Shown here in pieces: positions 34,801 to 48,200 of a stretch of DNA of 64,000 bases. The notes beneath the pieces are model-generated. The model made no database searches. It saw nothing but the letters and a program-made list of their open reading frames with translations, and was not told the DNA's origin. Source of the stretch: Anarhynchus alexandrinus (Eukaryota > Chordata > Aves > Charadriiformes > Charadriidae); contig VUYV01000036.1 in assembly GCA_008711295.1 (NCBI GenBank), forward strand, positions 1,272,646 to 1,336,645, given 5' to 3'. Each line of letters begins with the position of its first letter. Position 1 is the first letter of the stretch. Position numbers and translations under genes: made by a program.

Positions 34801-37800
34801 CCTCCTAAATAGTGATTTGACAAGATAAAGTGATTTTGGAGGTAACTCTGTACAAAACCACTGACTCAGGCTGGGGTCAGATGTGATCTGACTTTTTCTA
34901 GTTTTAAATTGGTCCTGTTAATAAAAGTGCAGATTTCTTTACTCTGTTTTTTGAAGTCAACTTTAACATATAATGTGAGCAATGAAATTGTTCTCTGACT
35001 GCAGCTAGCTGTTGATGAAGCGAGCCGATAGTTTTAGTCTGCTGCTCAAAAGCCCACAGCGCAAAAAACCATGGGAACATCATTATTGACCATTTCTGTA
35101 AAACTGCAAAGAACTTAACACAGTTGCTACTGAAATCAGTTAAGAGACTGTGGTTGTCTTTGGTCACAACTGAACGAAGCCCTGGAACATGGAACATACT
35201 GATATTAATAATGCTGTCAGAGAGAAAGTTAGGTTAAGACTAGTAGAAATAAGATTTACGTCTGGTCTGCGTGGTAGATGTCACTGAAATGTCTCGTGTT
35301 CTGTGCTCAGCAGCACCTAACAATGAAAAAAGTCACAGTCTCTGTTCAAGGGTATGAGCATTACAGGAAGGATAAATGACTTCTTGAAGTGGTCTTCAGT
35401 AACGCATTTGTGAGAAATGGCCTGGAATTATTCTCTGTAAGCAATAAATCTCTGCCAGAAATTTGTATGTTAAAAGAAGCAATATTTTAAGAATAAATTA
35501 TAAATAGATTCATAACTTAAAGATAGCAATCCTGCAGAATCTGATAATTGAAGTGTAACTTAAGATACTATAAGCAACTCAACTTGCATTGCTTAACGAT
35601 TTTAATGGTACGTTTCAGTTTGTTGTTATTTAAAATGTCATCTGAGCTTTTGTGAGTTATGAAGGAAATAACATCTATTTTCTCCAGTCTATACTTTTAT
35701 ATTTTCTTAGAAGTTCACAATAACAGTGAATGAACAAACGTATACTTCTCATATATAAGCACTGCTAAACATCTTAATGTTAACTGCCCACGAATACTCC
35801 TTTTTAGCAAGGCAATATACCTCTGTAATTTCTCCACCGGGAACCTGGCAGTTATAGCAATTACATGTTCAGCAGGAACAGTTTAAAGGAGCTTTGTGGA
35901 GGCAACCATGCAATTGGGGAGAATTACGGAATGCTGGATTTTCAGACCAAAAGAAATCCCTGTCTCCTGACCTCCGTAAGAGGCCACACAACTTTCAGAA
36001 GTTTAGAAGTGAGCTGACCAAACTTTTAGAAAGCTGTGTCGTCTTGATGGGAAGATTTCATATTATGGAGGGCTGCTCTTGTTGTTCTTGGGTGGATAGT
36101 TATTGATTAATTATTCCGATTGCTAAAAAAAGAAAAGATGAAATTGTATGCCACCTACGTCAACAGAAAATGCAGATTAGAAGAGGCTAGACATTAACAA
36201 ATTATTATTTTCCAAGCAGTCCTGGGCAGGTTTTAGGTTACCCACATCTAAAAAGACCCTCTGATATTAGAGATTTTTTTCACTTGCCGGTGCCTTAGCT
36301 GTCCTCACTGTCTCTTGTTCGCTTATAGCCTTTTTGTCAGGAGATTCAAGGAAGGCACTGACCCAGCACTTTATTGTAATTAGCAAGAGCAAAGAAACAC
36401 TGCTTTAAGAGACCGTAGACTCCCTCTTTCCATGGGCACGGTTCTTTCATTTCAGATGAGGTTCCCCAGGTACCATCCCTTTGACTTCCCCCTCTCACAA
36501 CTGATTGCAGAGACGTTTGTCTTGGCTTCAAAATGCAAAGGAAAGGAGATCTTTTTCCCAAGTGTATTTCTTTCTGGGGCTCAGTTATTAGACCCTATTC
36601 TTTGCTCATGGATATGGCCTTAAACTCTTAAGTGTGTGGGCCCAGGGCTGTTTTTTCCCCAGAGCAGCTTTTGTCCATCCTATTCCTGGAATTTGTCTGC
36701 TCATTCTTATTTCTGTTAATGTAACGGAAATTACACAATGGAAAATAGCCGACTTTTAAAAATCAATACTTAAAAATTGTCTGTCTAAGCTTGAATTAGA
36801 AAATATATTTTTTTTAAATTAAAAAATACTCTTTCCCTTACATGTTATTTATTTGTTTAACTATACTAAATCTTTCCCAGTGTCACAACACTATGACATG
36901 GAGAACAACCAGCTTCTTTTTCAGCAGGGTGAGTTATAGTTTAACATCTTGAAGTACAAGATTAACTTGGTATACAGTGCAACAGATATTAGCTTTCTTA
37001 AAATTACCCAGGCAGTCATTATTAGACTTGACCCTATAATTTGAATCTCCTGCATCAAGGAAATCCATAGCTTGACTATACACAGACTGAAGATTTCCTT
37101 TCCTTAGTCTTTCATCCATAAGCTATCAATTCAGATGAAATCTTGTTATTATACAATTCATGGGGGAAAAGGTAAAGAACCAATCACTGTACCATCTAGG
37201 CTGGTCGTTGGATGATCTTCATCTTTTTTAAAAGAAAAAAAATTCAGTACACGGCATCGCATCTTTTAAACGTTTGCAGCAAGGTGTAACTTTGGTTTTG
37301 ATATGGATCTTCTTAATGACTTTAAGATTATTGTTAATTATGCCTGTTAACCTGAAATGATGAATATACAAAACAACTGTAAAGGTGCATGTAACAGATG
37401 CTTGTTTTAAATATACACATCCAAAGATTAAGCTGCAGATGCTGGAAGTAAGAGATGTAAGAATAGCTATGGGAGGGTGCGACAATTCAGAAATTAACTG
37501 AAATAAGATGTGCAAGAATTTGGGTGAGAAGAGGAAGCAGAGGTGGGAGGCTCAGACCAGGGCAACTGACAGCAAGAGACTGTGTGTGCTTTCATGTACT
37601 CAGGGGAATGAAAGTTAGAAAGAAGCAGATAGTGACACAGTGACCACCTTAAAAGGTAATAGAAATGTCTCCCTAACTTTTGTGCCAAGACTTGTTTTGC
37701 ATACATAAGAAGTTACTTGGAAAAGGCAGCAGAGATTGATTGTTTCTCTCTATTTTTGGCAAGCTTTCATTTGTTACCCTCAGATTTTCCATGATGAGAG

Positions 37801-38868
37801 TTCAAATTCTTGCCTTTGAAGACCCTGGGTTTTGGCTGTATCCTGTGGGTTATGCTTCCCTCCTTTTCCCAGCTCTCTCTACTCAATCCAACTGATGTGT
37901 TTTTCACCTTCCTCTCTACCTTTTACAGATTTCTCCCACATTTCTGGAATTCCTTGGAGGACTAAATTCACTGTGTTACCACTCTCTTCTTCATGATGTC
38001 CTTCCTCAGAAAAGGTTTCCCTAGAAACCCTAACCCTGTTCCCTGGGAAAAGTTAAGCCTAGTATTAAAGGATTAGGACTTAGAATAGTGCTCAGACTAT
38101 ACCCAACGGTGCAGTTTGGAGTGAAACCCTGTAGAGTGATAATTCCAGTGTTCACTGCCTAATATTCATCTTCCTGAATGTTGTTTTGTATATGTTTTTA
38201 GAGGCAATTTCTCTGGCAGAAAAGACAGTTTGGCATGGTTTCTAAATGCAAGGGGAAGTGAGGTGCCTGCTGCCAAAAGCTTTTCTCCCTGAACCCATAG
38301 GCTATCTGCAAAGGGACCATGGCTCCCATCGTGAGAACCTGCCCCAAGTTCCACCCTACATGACACAAATGAAGTGGTGATGTTCCTGTTGTCAAAGGGT
38401 GTCTAAGGCGCCTTTACGTTCCCGAGTTCAGAGCAGACTCTTGGCACCGCAGCGGGGTTGCTCCCAAGTACAAATGCTCGTTCCAGCAGTTACCTGTCAC
38501 CTTGATCAGGCAGCCTACTGACAGGTCCTCAAACCGTGCAACTGCCAGCGGGTGGAAGGGTTGGGAACTATGTCTCCTCATCTTACTTTTGGTTAGCGGA
38601 GAAGATTTTTCTGGGGTTTGAAATAGATGTAGTGTAACGTGACTTTGGAATGAGTAACTAAACACATGAAGTAGATCACTTAGTAAGTGAGATTTAAAGA
38701 AATGATATCTCAGTAATTTTGCAGGAATGTCTGAGATAGATGGTTTTAGAGTAGCCACTGCAATTGCAACAGCAACTGGGTTAGTGGAAATATAAGTGAT
38801 ACAGCAGGCGAAAAGCCAAATCAGAGTTCAAAGGTCAGCCAAGAGAAAATGTTCACAGGAAAAATTGC
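31816..38868. other. No gene recognised
   Basis: AT-rich DNA upstream of IRAK1BP1. Open frames are 114 codons or fewer, unsupported by splice sites or recognisable protein. I saw no RNA gene and no clear repeat family. Confidence 0.5.
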
Positions 38869-38869
38869 C

Positions 38870-38946
38870 TATAAAAATGCTTTTGAAGAGCTCTGGCGGC
38901 TCCCTAATCAAAAATGGCTGAGCGCCAGAGAGAGAAAATGGAACAG
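38870..38946 (+). promoter_or_regulatory. Possible TATA promoter with a tiny first coding exon
   Basis: TATAAAA at 38870-38876 is followed 38 bases later by ATG in a good context (AAAATGG) and 11 codons (MAERQREKMEQ), ending in CAG|GTAAGA, a strong donor. No downstream exon could be paired with it, so this is only suggestive. Confidence 0.2.
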
Positions 38947-39695
38947 GTAAGACCTGCAGAGACAGTAGGACAGTGCATAGCAAATGCCAGAAAAAGGGAT
39001 GACAGAAGAAGAGCTGTCAAAGCAGATGGTATCAGAGTGATAGTTCTAGCAAGGTAGAGAGGTCTATTATCTGAAAGCTGCTGTATCTCAAGAGAACATT
39101 TGTAAGCATGCTTGGACTAGGAATCTGGAGATTTGCAATATTGCTGTTAAGTGTAAAATTAATTCAGAAGTAGAGGCGACTGATTTGTAAAGAAAGTTTT
39201 AAGCAGTTGTGAAGTAGCTGTGAAGTGGAGCAGACTGTTTTCCCCCACAGTAACCCTCAGGGACTAACATTTTTAAACACTTACGTAAAATAGCAAATAA
39301 TCAGGATCAGTTCAAAAGCCTCACAAGATACTTAGAAAAAGACTTGGGTGGTTTTTTCTTTTCTTTTTTTTTTTTTTTCCCCCAAACAATATTTTTTTTT
39401 TAAAGTGCAATAGAGAGACTTCTTTAATTTCCTCTGTACTATGAATTTTTTTTTTACTTAAAATTTCTACGGGCACTTTATACATACCTAGGGATGTATA
39501 GAATACTCTTCAGCCTTACAAATGCATCACCTTTGGTTTAGAGTGTGTGTTTGTTTGCTATTGAAGTTAAGCTGGCAAGTTATTTTATCGTAGGTCTCTG
39601 TACTATAATGTCTATGGACCTAACTTGAAGTTGAATTCCCCTCTGAATAATCTCTGTCCCCTCAGCACATATAAATATATCATATATATCATATC

Positions 39696-40096
39696 AGGCT
39701 GACAGAGCTGGGGTTGTTCAGGCTGGAGAAGAGAAGCTCTGGGAGGACCTTATTGTGGCCTTTCAGTACTTAAATGGGGCTTGTAAGAAAGATGGGAAGA
39801 AACTTTTTAGCGGAGCCTGTAGGGCAAGGGATTACAGTTTTAAACTGAAGGAGGGTAGATCCAGACTTGATATAAGGAAGAAATTTTTTACAATGAGGGT
39901 GGTGAAACACTGGCACAGGTTGCCCAGAGAGGTGGTAGATGCCCCATCCCTGGAAACATTCCAGGTCAGGTTGGATGGGGCTCTGAGCAACCTCATCTAG
40001 TTGAAGATGTCCCTGCTCATTGGGGGGGGGTTGGACTAGATGACCTTTAAAGGTCCCTTCCAACCCAAACCATGCTATGATTCCATGGTTCTATGA
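39696..40096 (+). mobile_element. CR1 LINE 3' fragment
   Basis: Sense-strand CR1 ending in the classic tail GGTCCCTTCCAACCCAAACC followed by ATGCTATGATTCCATGG. It includes the end of ORF2 (FFTMRVVKHWHRLPREVVDA). A run of G near 40021 and frameshifts mark it as inactive. Confidence 0.96.
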
Positions 40097-43000
40097 TATT
40101 ACATTCTTTTTAAAAAAATTAAGTACTTTTTTTCTATTTTAATGCTAGCTGAACTGTACTTCCCTGCAGTTTTCAGGAGACCAGTGTTATCTGTGAGGAA
40201 TAGGTTGGCCTTGATAATCCATGCCACTTTTCCCTGTATTTACTCTTCCTCTTTTTGTGTTAATAAGATCTTTAAATAACTAGGTTGGGATTGGGGGTGG
40301 GGAGAGGGGAAGGAAGCACCAATATTCTTAATGACCTTGAGTATGACTCTAATATCCCTTTTTTACAGTAGGGGCCCTATTTTGCACCTGAAGTGGTGAA
40401 TTAGATCTCTAATGTTTAAAAATACAGACCACAGGGAGTTTTACAAATACTAAGGAAAATAGATAATTGCAAGATTTACCATATGGTTCTGTTTATACCA
40501 ATCTGGCATGTTTTGAGAGTTTTCAAGGTTAGATTCTGCACTCTTTCTCCTTGCGAGTAAGTGGAAAGCAGTGACTGATAACTTTAGATTTCCCCACGCT
40601 AGAGTATGCCACAGAGCAGAGGGTTGTGACAAGTGCCTAATGATGTTTAAGAGTGGAGAACATCACATCAATTTGTCCTTTTTTTGGAGTAATATTAGTC
40701 TCTCAGGAAACTGAGCACAGAAGAAGATAATTTTGCTTTTAGATGGTAGGGTCCTACTGCATTAGTTGATTCTCCTGTGAATGTATTATTAAGTGAGATT
40801 CAGGAATTGCTCCAGCATTAGGGAAAGCCAAACAATGAAATACTTTGCAGCTCTCTTTTGATTGCGTTGTTGTTGAGAGTGATCACTGAAGTGTGTTTAA
40901 AAGGAGTTATTTTAGCACGTATCGAAAAATCAATACAAATGTTAGTTGTCTTGCAACATTGTGCTTTGGGATTACAATAGCTGGGAATGGTTAAAATCAA
41001 TGCCTTTTACGAAAATGGAGTTTATGTGGCATAAAATGTGATTGCCGAATTTGCTGTGAATTGGAAGGTTTGTTTACATTGGCTGTATTGAGAAGCTGAG
41101 CTCTATTTTAATTCTCATCAGCGCAGCAGCAAGAAAAACAAAACCACAACTGAGTGGGAGAAGGGAACGGGAGAGAAATGAATCTATTTGCTCTAATACA
41201 TCAGCCACAAGATACTTTCTTTACTAAACTCTAATCTTCATTGTCCAGAGTAGAACTAAAATGGAGTGATTTTTACAGACGGTGCTGGGGAAATATCTTG
41301 GCTAGTGGAAAATTTGTTAGAGTTGATAGGACCAGAAAAGGAGAAAACCCACTTTAAGTCTTAGAGTTTAGGTTGAATTTTCATGCTTTGTTTGTAAGGT
41401 ACCCAGCAGTGTTCCTTTACCCATAAACTGGAAATTTGATGTGGAATTCAAGAAAGAAGACACCCATAAAAGTCCAAAATGTCCTTTAGAGTAGTTTTTG
41501 AGAGAAAAAAAGCTGTTTTAAAAGTAAAGCTCATTATAGAGCCCTATTTTTTCTTGTGCTTCACTCATTTTGGTGTTCCCTCATTTAATGCTGTTTAAAT
41601 CAGCAATTTTTGCAAATTATTTTTGCGTGAATAATGTATACTGTGAATCTGTTTTCACCATTTATAGGCATCTTTTTTATAGAAGGAAAACTACAGGTCT
41701 ATCTTCATTTGCTTTGTAGTCCCTTTGCAGTGGTGGAATGGGAAATGTGAAGTCAATCAGTGCAAATAAGAATCAAGCCACGTGTTTGAAAAGCAATGAG
41801 CAACTGAAGAAACGGTTTTGAAGAGGAGAGCTTGTTATTAGCCTTTCTAACACGATCCTCAAAGCTGCCGGGGGTTCTCGGTACTCATCAGCTTCAAAGA
41901 GAATTCAGTGTTCAATATTTTCTTGCAGAATTGGGGGTGCAGAAATGAGGGCCAGATGATAATGAGCTGATAGGATGGCAAACACTTATGAAAGGAAATG
42001 CTATACGTGAGAAAGCGTTTCTTTGACAATTAGAATGTCACGGGTTGTGCAGTGACAAAAATTGGCATAAGATGGCAGTACGAGATTGCAAAATATAGTG
42101 GTTTGGAGTGACACATTCCAGTGAAGCAACCCACTGGCTTGCAATAAACATGATTGTATAACAAGGGACAAAATGGGGTTGCTGAGCTCCATCTAGGCAC
42201 TGGTTTCTAACTTTTTTGCATTCTTCTTTTCCTCGGAGGAAAATCTCCGGTTTATTTGACATTTATACTTTCTTATCTGAGTGTGGGAAAATGGAATAGT
42301 ATTTCGCACCGCAATGCCATCTGTGTGAAAGCGCTTGAAATTCACTGCTCATCTTTTTTCATCTGTGCTGTATGAAAATGACTCCAAATTTGGAGTCATA
42401 TTAAATATGGCATCGTGTGCTGATAGGAGCAAAGCAGGTCCAAACAACCGCATCGGTAATGCGCAGGCAGCTTTACAGCCTTCCTAGTGAAGCACAGGCA
42501 ACGTGAAAAAGAGGCTACAAAGATCATCCACTGCTAAACTCCGGTGTGGAGGACAGGTTATTGTGGGCCTAGATGTGTTTTGGCAGATCTAGCCAAAGCC
42601 CAGGGGCTGCGCTTGGCCCGAGGAGGGTAGAGCTGGTGAGCCCTGGGCAGAGTTTTGTTAGGTGCTCTAGTGGCACCAAGGCTCTGGGGTCTTCTCATAA
42701 CCTTTCAGTCCAGGGTTATGACCTGGAGGCACGCGACTGCCTTTTCTTGGCCAGAGAAATGAGTTTTGAATAGGAATATAATTGCTGTTTGTGATAACTG
42801 TATGAAAAAAAAAAGCTGGAGAAAAAGAGAGGGCTATATTTCTGGAGAAGGATTCCAGTAAGATTTCTCCAATTTAAGCATCGCTAAAAAAGAGAGAATG
42901 TTTGTGTTACTTGCAAAATATAGGTGTGTCATTTCTCGGTGTCAATGATTTCATTAGATCTGTGTTGAAATTTTCCATAACGACTTTACATTAGTATTTA

Positions 43001-45135
43001 AAGCTACGTTCTACAGCCCCGGTGCGTACTTTATATTCCTCTCAAACAAAAAGATTCACGTTTTCTGAATCCTTTCCAGTGGAAATGAGGATAACATTTT
43101 TAGCTAGTGCTTTTCATCCTTAGATCTGAAAGTGCCTTATAAATGCACATATCACTTACCAAAAAGGGCTTTATGTGATCACACAAAGTAAAATTAACAT
43201 AAAGCAACAATGAGCAATAAATGTTTTCTAAAGTGGCTAGCAATGTATTGCCTAAGCTCTTTTATAGGTAAACGTGGAAGAAAATTTTATGTTTGCCTAA
43301 GTTCATGATGACTTTCACTCAAAAAAATCGTTCTTTTCAGCATCTGCATTAACAAAATCGCTAGGGAGCTGTGTGGTTATGTGTGATTTTAATCAGATAT
43401 CTAAGCCAGAGGTCAAAACACAAAATTGGCATTTAGAAAGATGATGTGGATTTGTCCTGCTCCCTGAAGGCCTTGGTCTGTAAGCCGGGAGATGGATTAC
43501 AATCAGATATGAATGTTTCCATCTTTGAAGCATAAGATCTCGTTTCACTGTAGTTCGCATGTACCTGATTCCTTCCAATCAAGATTTCAACATTTCTGGA
43601 AATGAAAAGCAAAAGTCAATTGGTATCGCTTCAGCTTTTTTTTTAATATTGATGCTTCTGGGAAGGTCAAGTGGGCATTTTATTGTATGTCTTTTCAGTA
43701 CAGTGTTTGATCACAGGTGGCATAGACAGCTTCTCTGCATTGTAGACCACGATGCAGCATTTATGGGCTCTATGGCGGTAATGCCAATCACGCGTATGGC
43801 TGTAGTATGCGTCATCCCAGTGTCCTGAGGGAAGACCAGCAACAATCCACAGACAAAGTGGAAGTATGGATTATACTCTCATTTCACTGATAAAAGGCAG
43901 GGCTTCAACTCCTAGGTGCTTAGGATTGCAGTCAGAAATATTAGCAGTATCGGACTGTACGAACCATTATTTAAAAGTGCCTTTATAATTTTTTTTAATG
44001 AGATCTGAAACAGGCCAGAGCTCTGGAATGGATCTGTTGAGGATTTTTCTGTCTAGTGAGCTTCCCCAAAGGAGAAAAGGGCTTTTAAACTAAAAAAAGA
44101 CAGTTTTTTTAAGAATAAAACTAGATGAATTGATTTTTTTTTTTTAATAAAAGAAATTGACTGGGTGAAATAGAATAGAAAAAATACCTTAAGAAAAAAA
44201 TCTTCCACTGCCCAGTGCAGTGTTGATGGCAGGTCCTGGCTTCCAAGCATAGTTTCAGTGAACTCAGAGGCATTGCGGGTTGTAGCACAGTCGGTACAAG
44301 CCTTTCTGGTCACCCACCATGTTTGAGGGTTGGCTCTGCCAGCCTCTGCTCCACTCGGGAGTTTTTCAGGCTATGTCTTCATAGGCAAGTGGTGGGAGCC
44401 ACTAGCTGTATTTGTGGAGCAGAGCAGTTGCTGCTGAGGACCCAGTGCCCACACTATACGTATATACTTCAAGTCTGTTGTTGTCCTGTACGTTGAATAC
44501 TCCTCTGAGATTTGGGATACAGTCCTGGAGAGTGTCTTCCAATTTATTTTCATCCAAAAGGAACCCAGTTACTATGCTCAGAGACCACTCCACGATGTGA
44601 ACCAAAGCACACCAAGTGGCAACAATTGGAAGAGTTTCCTGAAAGCACACTCCTGGCCTGAACTGACACCCTAACATAGACTTATCCTCAGTCTTTCTAC
44701 TGTGCCATAGGCTCCTCTTGCTGTACATTCATGCTCTTGTTGTTGTTGTTGTTCCTTCTTAGTCTTGGTCTTGGTCTTGCTCTCCTTCTTCTCCTTGCTC
44801 CTTTTTCTTTATGCTTTCTTATTTCTTTTTTTCATGTTCTTTCACCCTTCAGTGTCTCCTTTCCTTCAGTGGCGTAGCAATGCTGGAGCAGTCTTCCTCT
44901 CCAAACAAGTTCACCTGACCCAGTCATTTTGTAGAAGCGTGCTGTATTAACATGAATTAAGAAGCAATATTGAACAAAACATACAGAATCCATCACACCT
45001 GTTTTCTGCACCTACACTAGGATAAATGGATTCATAAATGGGTTAATAACTTCTTTTATGATAGATTAATGGAGGACAGGGTCTGGATATGACCTCCTGC
45101 AGTGGAAGTCTCAAGAACTCTGCTGGTTGCTTGGG
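40097..45135. other. No gene recognised; palindromic CArG site inside
   Basis: I see no coding exon or RNA gene. The perfect palindrome at 42378-42399 is listed separately. A short TTG run lies at about 44738-44753. Confidence 0.5.
42378..42399. promoter_or_regulatory. 22-bp perfect palindrome centred on an SRF CArG box
   Basis: The sequence from 42378 to 42399 equals its own reverse complement. Its centre, CCAAATTTGG (42384-42393), fits the CArG consensus CC(A/T)6GG exactly. The flanks are TGACTC and its mirror GAGTCA, which resemble AP-1 half sites. Function is inferred from motif only. Confidence 0.45.
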
Positions 45136-45294
45136 AATCATAGAATGGTTTAGGTTGGAAGGGACCTTAAAGATTATCTAGTTCCAACCCCCCTGCCATC
45201 AGCAGGGACACCTTCCACTAGTCTGGGGGGGTGGGACTAGATGATCTTTAAGGTCCCTTCCAACCCAAACCATTCTATGATTCTGTGATTCTGT
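45136..45294. mobile_element. Two CR1 3' ends in inverted orientation (hairpin)
   Basis: An antisense CR1 3' end (45136-about 45221) is followed at once by a sense CR1 3' end (about 45222-45294). Arms 45136-45182 and 45236-45282 are complementary at 45 of 47 positions around a 53-base loop. This is either two insertions tail to tail or an inverted duplication of one. Confidence 0.92.
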
Positions 45295-48200
45295 GTCAGT
45301 ACCTGCTGTAAAGGACATAGACTATTCTATTGCCAAAAGCTGTGCAAGACTTTTTAAACTCAACTTCATGGCACATAGTGACACAACATTGCAGTAGCAT
45401 AATTAACCTTCATACTAAAAATGCACCTGAGTAGTATAATAGTTATACATCTATATGTAGGAGACCAAAGGTAATAAATACATCATAAGAAGTGCTTCAC
45501 AGTTATTTGACTAGGTTTAAAACTTCAATGTTCATTACAAGAGTACTAGTAGGAAAAATGGAATGCAATTTGAGATTTAAATAATCCATTTACTCTGTTT
45601 TTATGAGAACAACAGAGTAGCTTTAGAAACAGCTTACTGCTTTCCATTCATTTTGCTAATATTTTTTATTTGGTGTTATTATCCACGTAGGACCAAGAGA
45701 TTTGAAAGTTATTTTACATTATAATAGTAAACATATGACACTGCATAATAATGAAATTCCAATAATGGTACATTTTACTGTGGCTGTATCCTGTTAATTC
45801 TGATGAGAAAGTGATAAAGATCCCTGGGTTTTGATTGAATTATGTAAAGAACATCAAAGTTTGATTTAATGAAGTTCACATTGCTGTGTTTAACTCACAC
45901 AGATTTATACAGATAGATGGATAGTAGTATGCATTGGTAGATATACCTGAACTAAGTGTGAATTGTTTTCCATTGGTCTGCTTAGAAATTATTTCAAACT
46001 GTGGATGGGTTTTGTACACAAACTTATTTATATGGTAAGTTTTTGCAAATTCAAGTACAATAGTGGTTTTTATTCCTATTCTTAGCCTTTTGAATCTGCA
46101 AAGCTGGAAGCTCTCAGGTAGGCTTCCATAGTTTTTGAGGATTTAATTGTTTACACAACTTTAGCCATTCACTTCAGGTGGGCCATTTCTGACCATAACT
46201 TGCAAATAAGTTTCCAGATTTCAAGTTTCTGTTCTGATAAAGGCTGCCTTTCAATGAGAATTCTGTTAATATAAGGAAACACGTAAATTATCTGTATAAC
46301 AGCTTTTTTTTTCCTCATATGTGCAGAGAGAATTGATGGTCTCAAGTCAGGGTCCATTTTTTTTTGCCATTTTTGTAATGTACAGTGCAGTAGCATGATT
46401 AACAGCTTCTGTTTGTTGATAACATGTTTTCCAGATTGTTTTACCTTCTGGCTGCCCTTCCCAGAATTCTGAATAATACAAGCTATTTTGATGCACAGCA
46501 CATATTTTTTATTTCGGTAAGAAATCTTTACTATTAACCTCAGGGTGGAAAATGTGAGAAGATGTTCATACATTGCCACTGAATGCAACCTCTGCTATAT
46601 TTGCTTTCTTATGGTACTGCTGTATGATACTAGAAATAATTGACTGTTCATGTGCTCAACTGATCTGCGTCAGGAGAAAAAAAATCACTTAGTTAATCAC
46701 GTGATTTTGCCTCAATGACAAGCATGGACCCATTTAAACAACAATATTTTTACATGTTGGCCAAATCTAATAAAATTCTGATTAACTTAACAATAGAGGG
46801 AATTCAAGAATTCAGGCTGAAAGTCCATTTTTCATCAGCCTGTTGCAGAAAGACTTTTAATACAGATTTCCGAGACAGTCTTATACCTCTCATTGGCCTT
46901 TCTAACTGGACACAAGTGAACGACAAATATGTGGAGCAATTTTTATGCAATTTATCAAGTTACGTATGACAGTGCAAGATTTGAGGTCAAAAAACTGCTA
47001 ACTTTCTGGACCAAAGTGGGCTAATCAATATATTGGCCCTGTCTTAATGATTCAAGGGAGAACTTCTCTTGCAGAGACTGGAGTAAACCCAGTTGCTGTT
47101 CTGTAATAATCTTGATGAGAGCCTTTGCCCTTGTATTGCTTTTCCCTCAAGGTTTGATCCAAAGATCGTTCACAGTGAAGAGGATCTTGCAGTGGGCTTT
47201 GGCTCAGGTCAGTGATTGAGGTCAGGTCAGGCATCCTGAAGCTTGGCAGCAGCGGCAAGAAGGGGAACCAAGACCCAAAGACCACAAAGGCGAAGAAAAT
47301 CCAAAAGTGAAGTTTCAGAGTGGAGTGAAAAATGATGCCAGGGCAGGATTCATCTTACCAAACTCAGGCATCTAAAAGTTACTTGTCACATTCCCTTCAT
47401 AGCCATAGGATAAGAAAGAAATGAGATAGTGATTCATTGAACCTGTCTTAGATATCTGCTTTAGGATGAGATGAATTGCCTTCTGGAGGTGCCTCTTTCT
47501 CTCCTTTGACTGTAAAGGAGCCCAGGGGACTAGCTGACATTTAGGCAGCTGACTTTTAGATGATAAAGTTAGAAAATCCCTGTCAAGGGAATCTGTAGAA
47601 GTAGCTGTTGCTGCTGCTCTCTCCCCTTTCCTCCTCCTAGCCATTAAGACAGTATTGCAGGTAGGTCTGCTGGCTTGAAAAGGCACCCTTCTGATCCTCT
47701 GATAGGTCTATGCTATGCTTTCCTCTGGAAAGTATGAGATGATAGAAAACGGATATCTAATAATTTTACCTGAAATAAGTTCTCCTTTCTCTGAAAAATC
47801 GGGATTTTCTGATTCAAGAATAATTCCAGTTGGATAAACTGCTTAGTGACATATCTGCAGTGAGAAAACAGGTCAAAGTTGTTGCACCGGTTCTCCTCCT
47901 GAAGAGTTTAAATATCTCCTACTATTCCTTCTACCCCTTCTAACGATAAGTTAGCATGAATTCAAATATATTTTTCCTATGTCCCCGCTGCTGCTTTTCA
48001 GACTGGATTAAAGCCGGTGTCCAGGTAATACAGTCTTGTTGAAATCAAAGACTGACAAAGTTGACTCAGATTTAGTGCATATCTTCAGAAATCTGGCTCA
48101 ACATTTATTCAGGAGAACAGGTGCAGAAATAGCTTCATTTATTTCTTCATATTCTTATACAGAAAGGAGTATAGTTGTGTCCTTCATGCAGAATGAAAGC

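Noticed and set aside
44738..44822. TTG and TCTTGG/CTTCTC simple-sequence stretch as a possible functional element
   Set aside because: Short, impure pyrimidine-rich repeats with nothing else to support a role.
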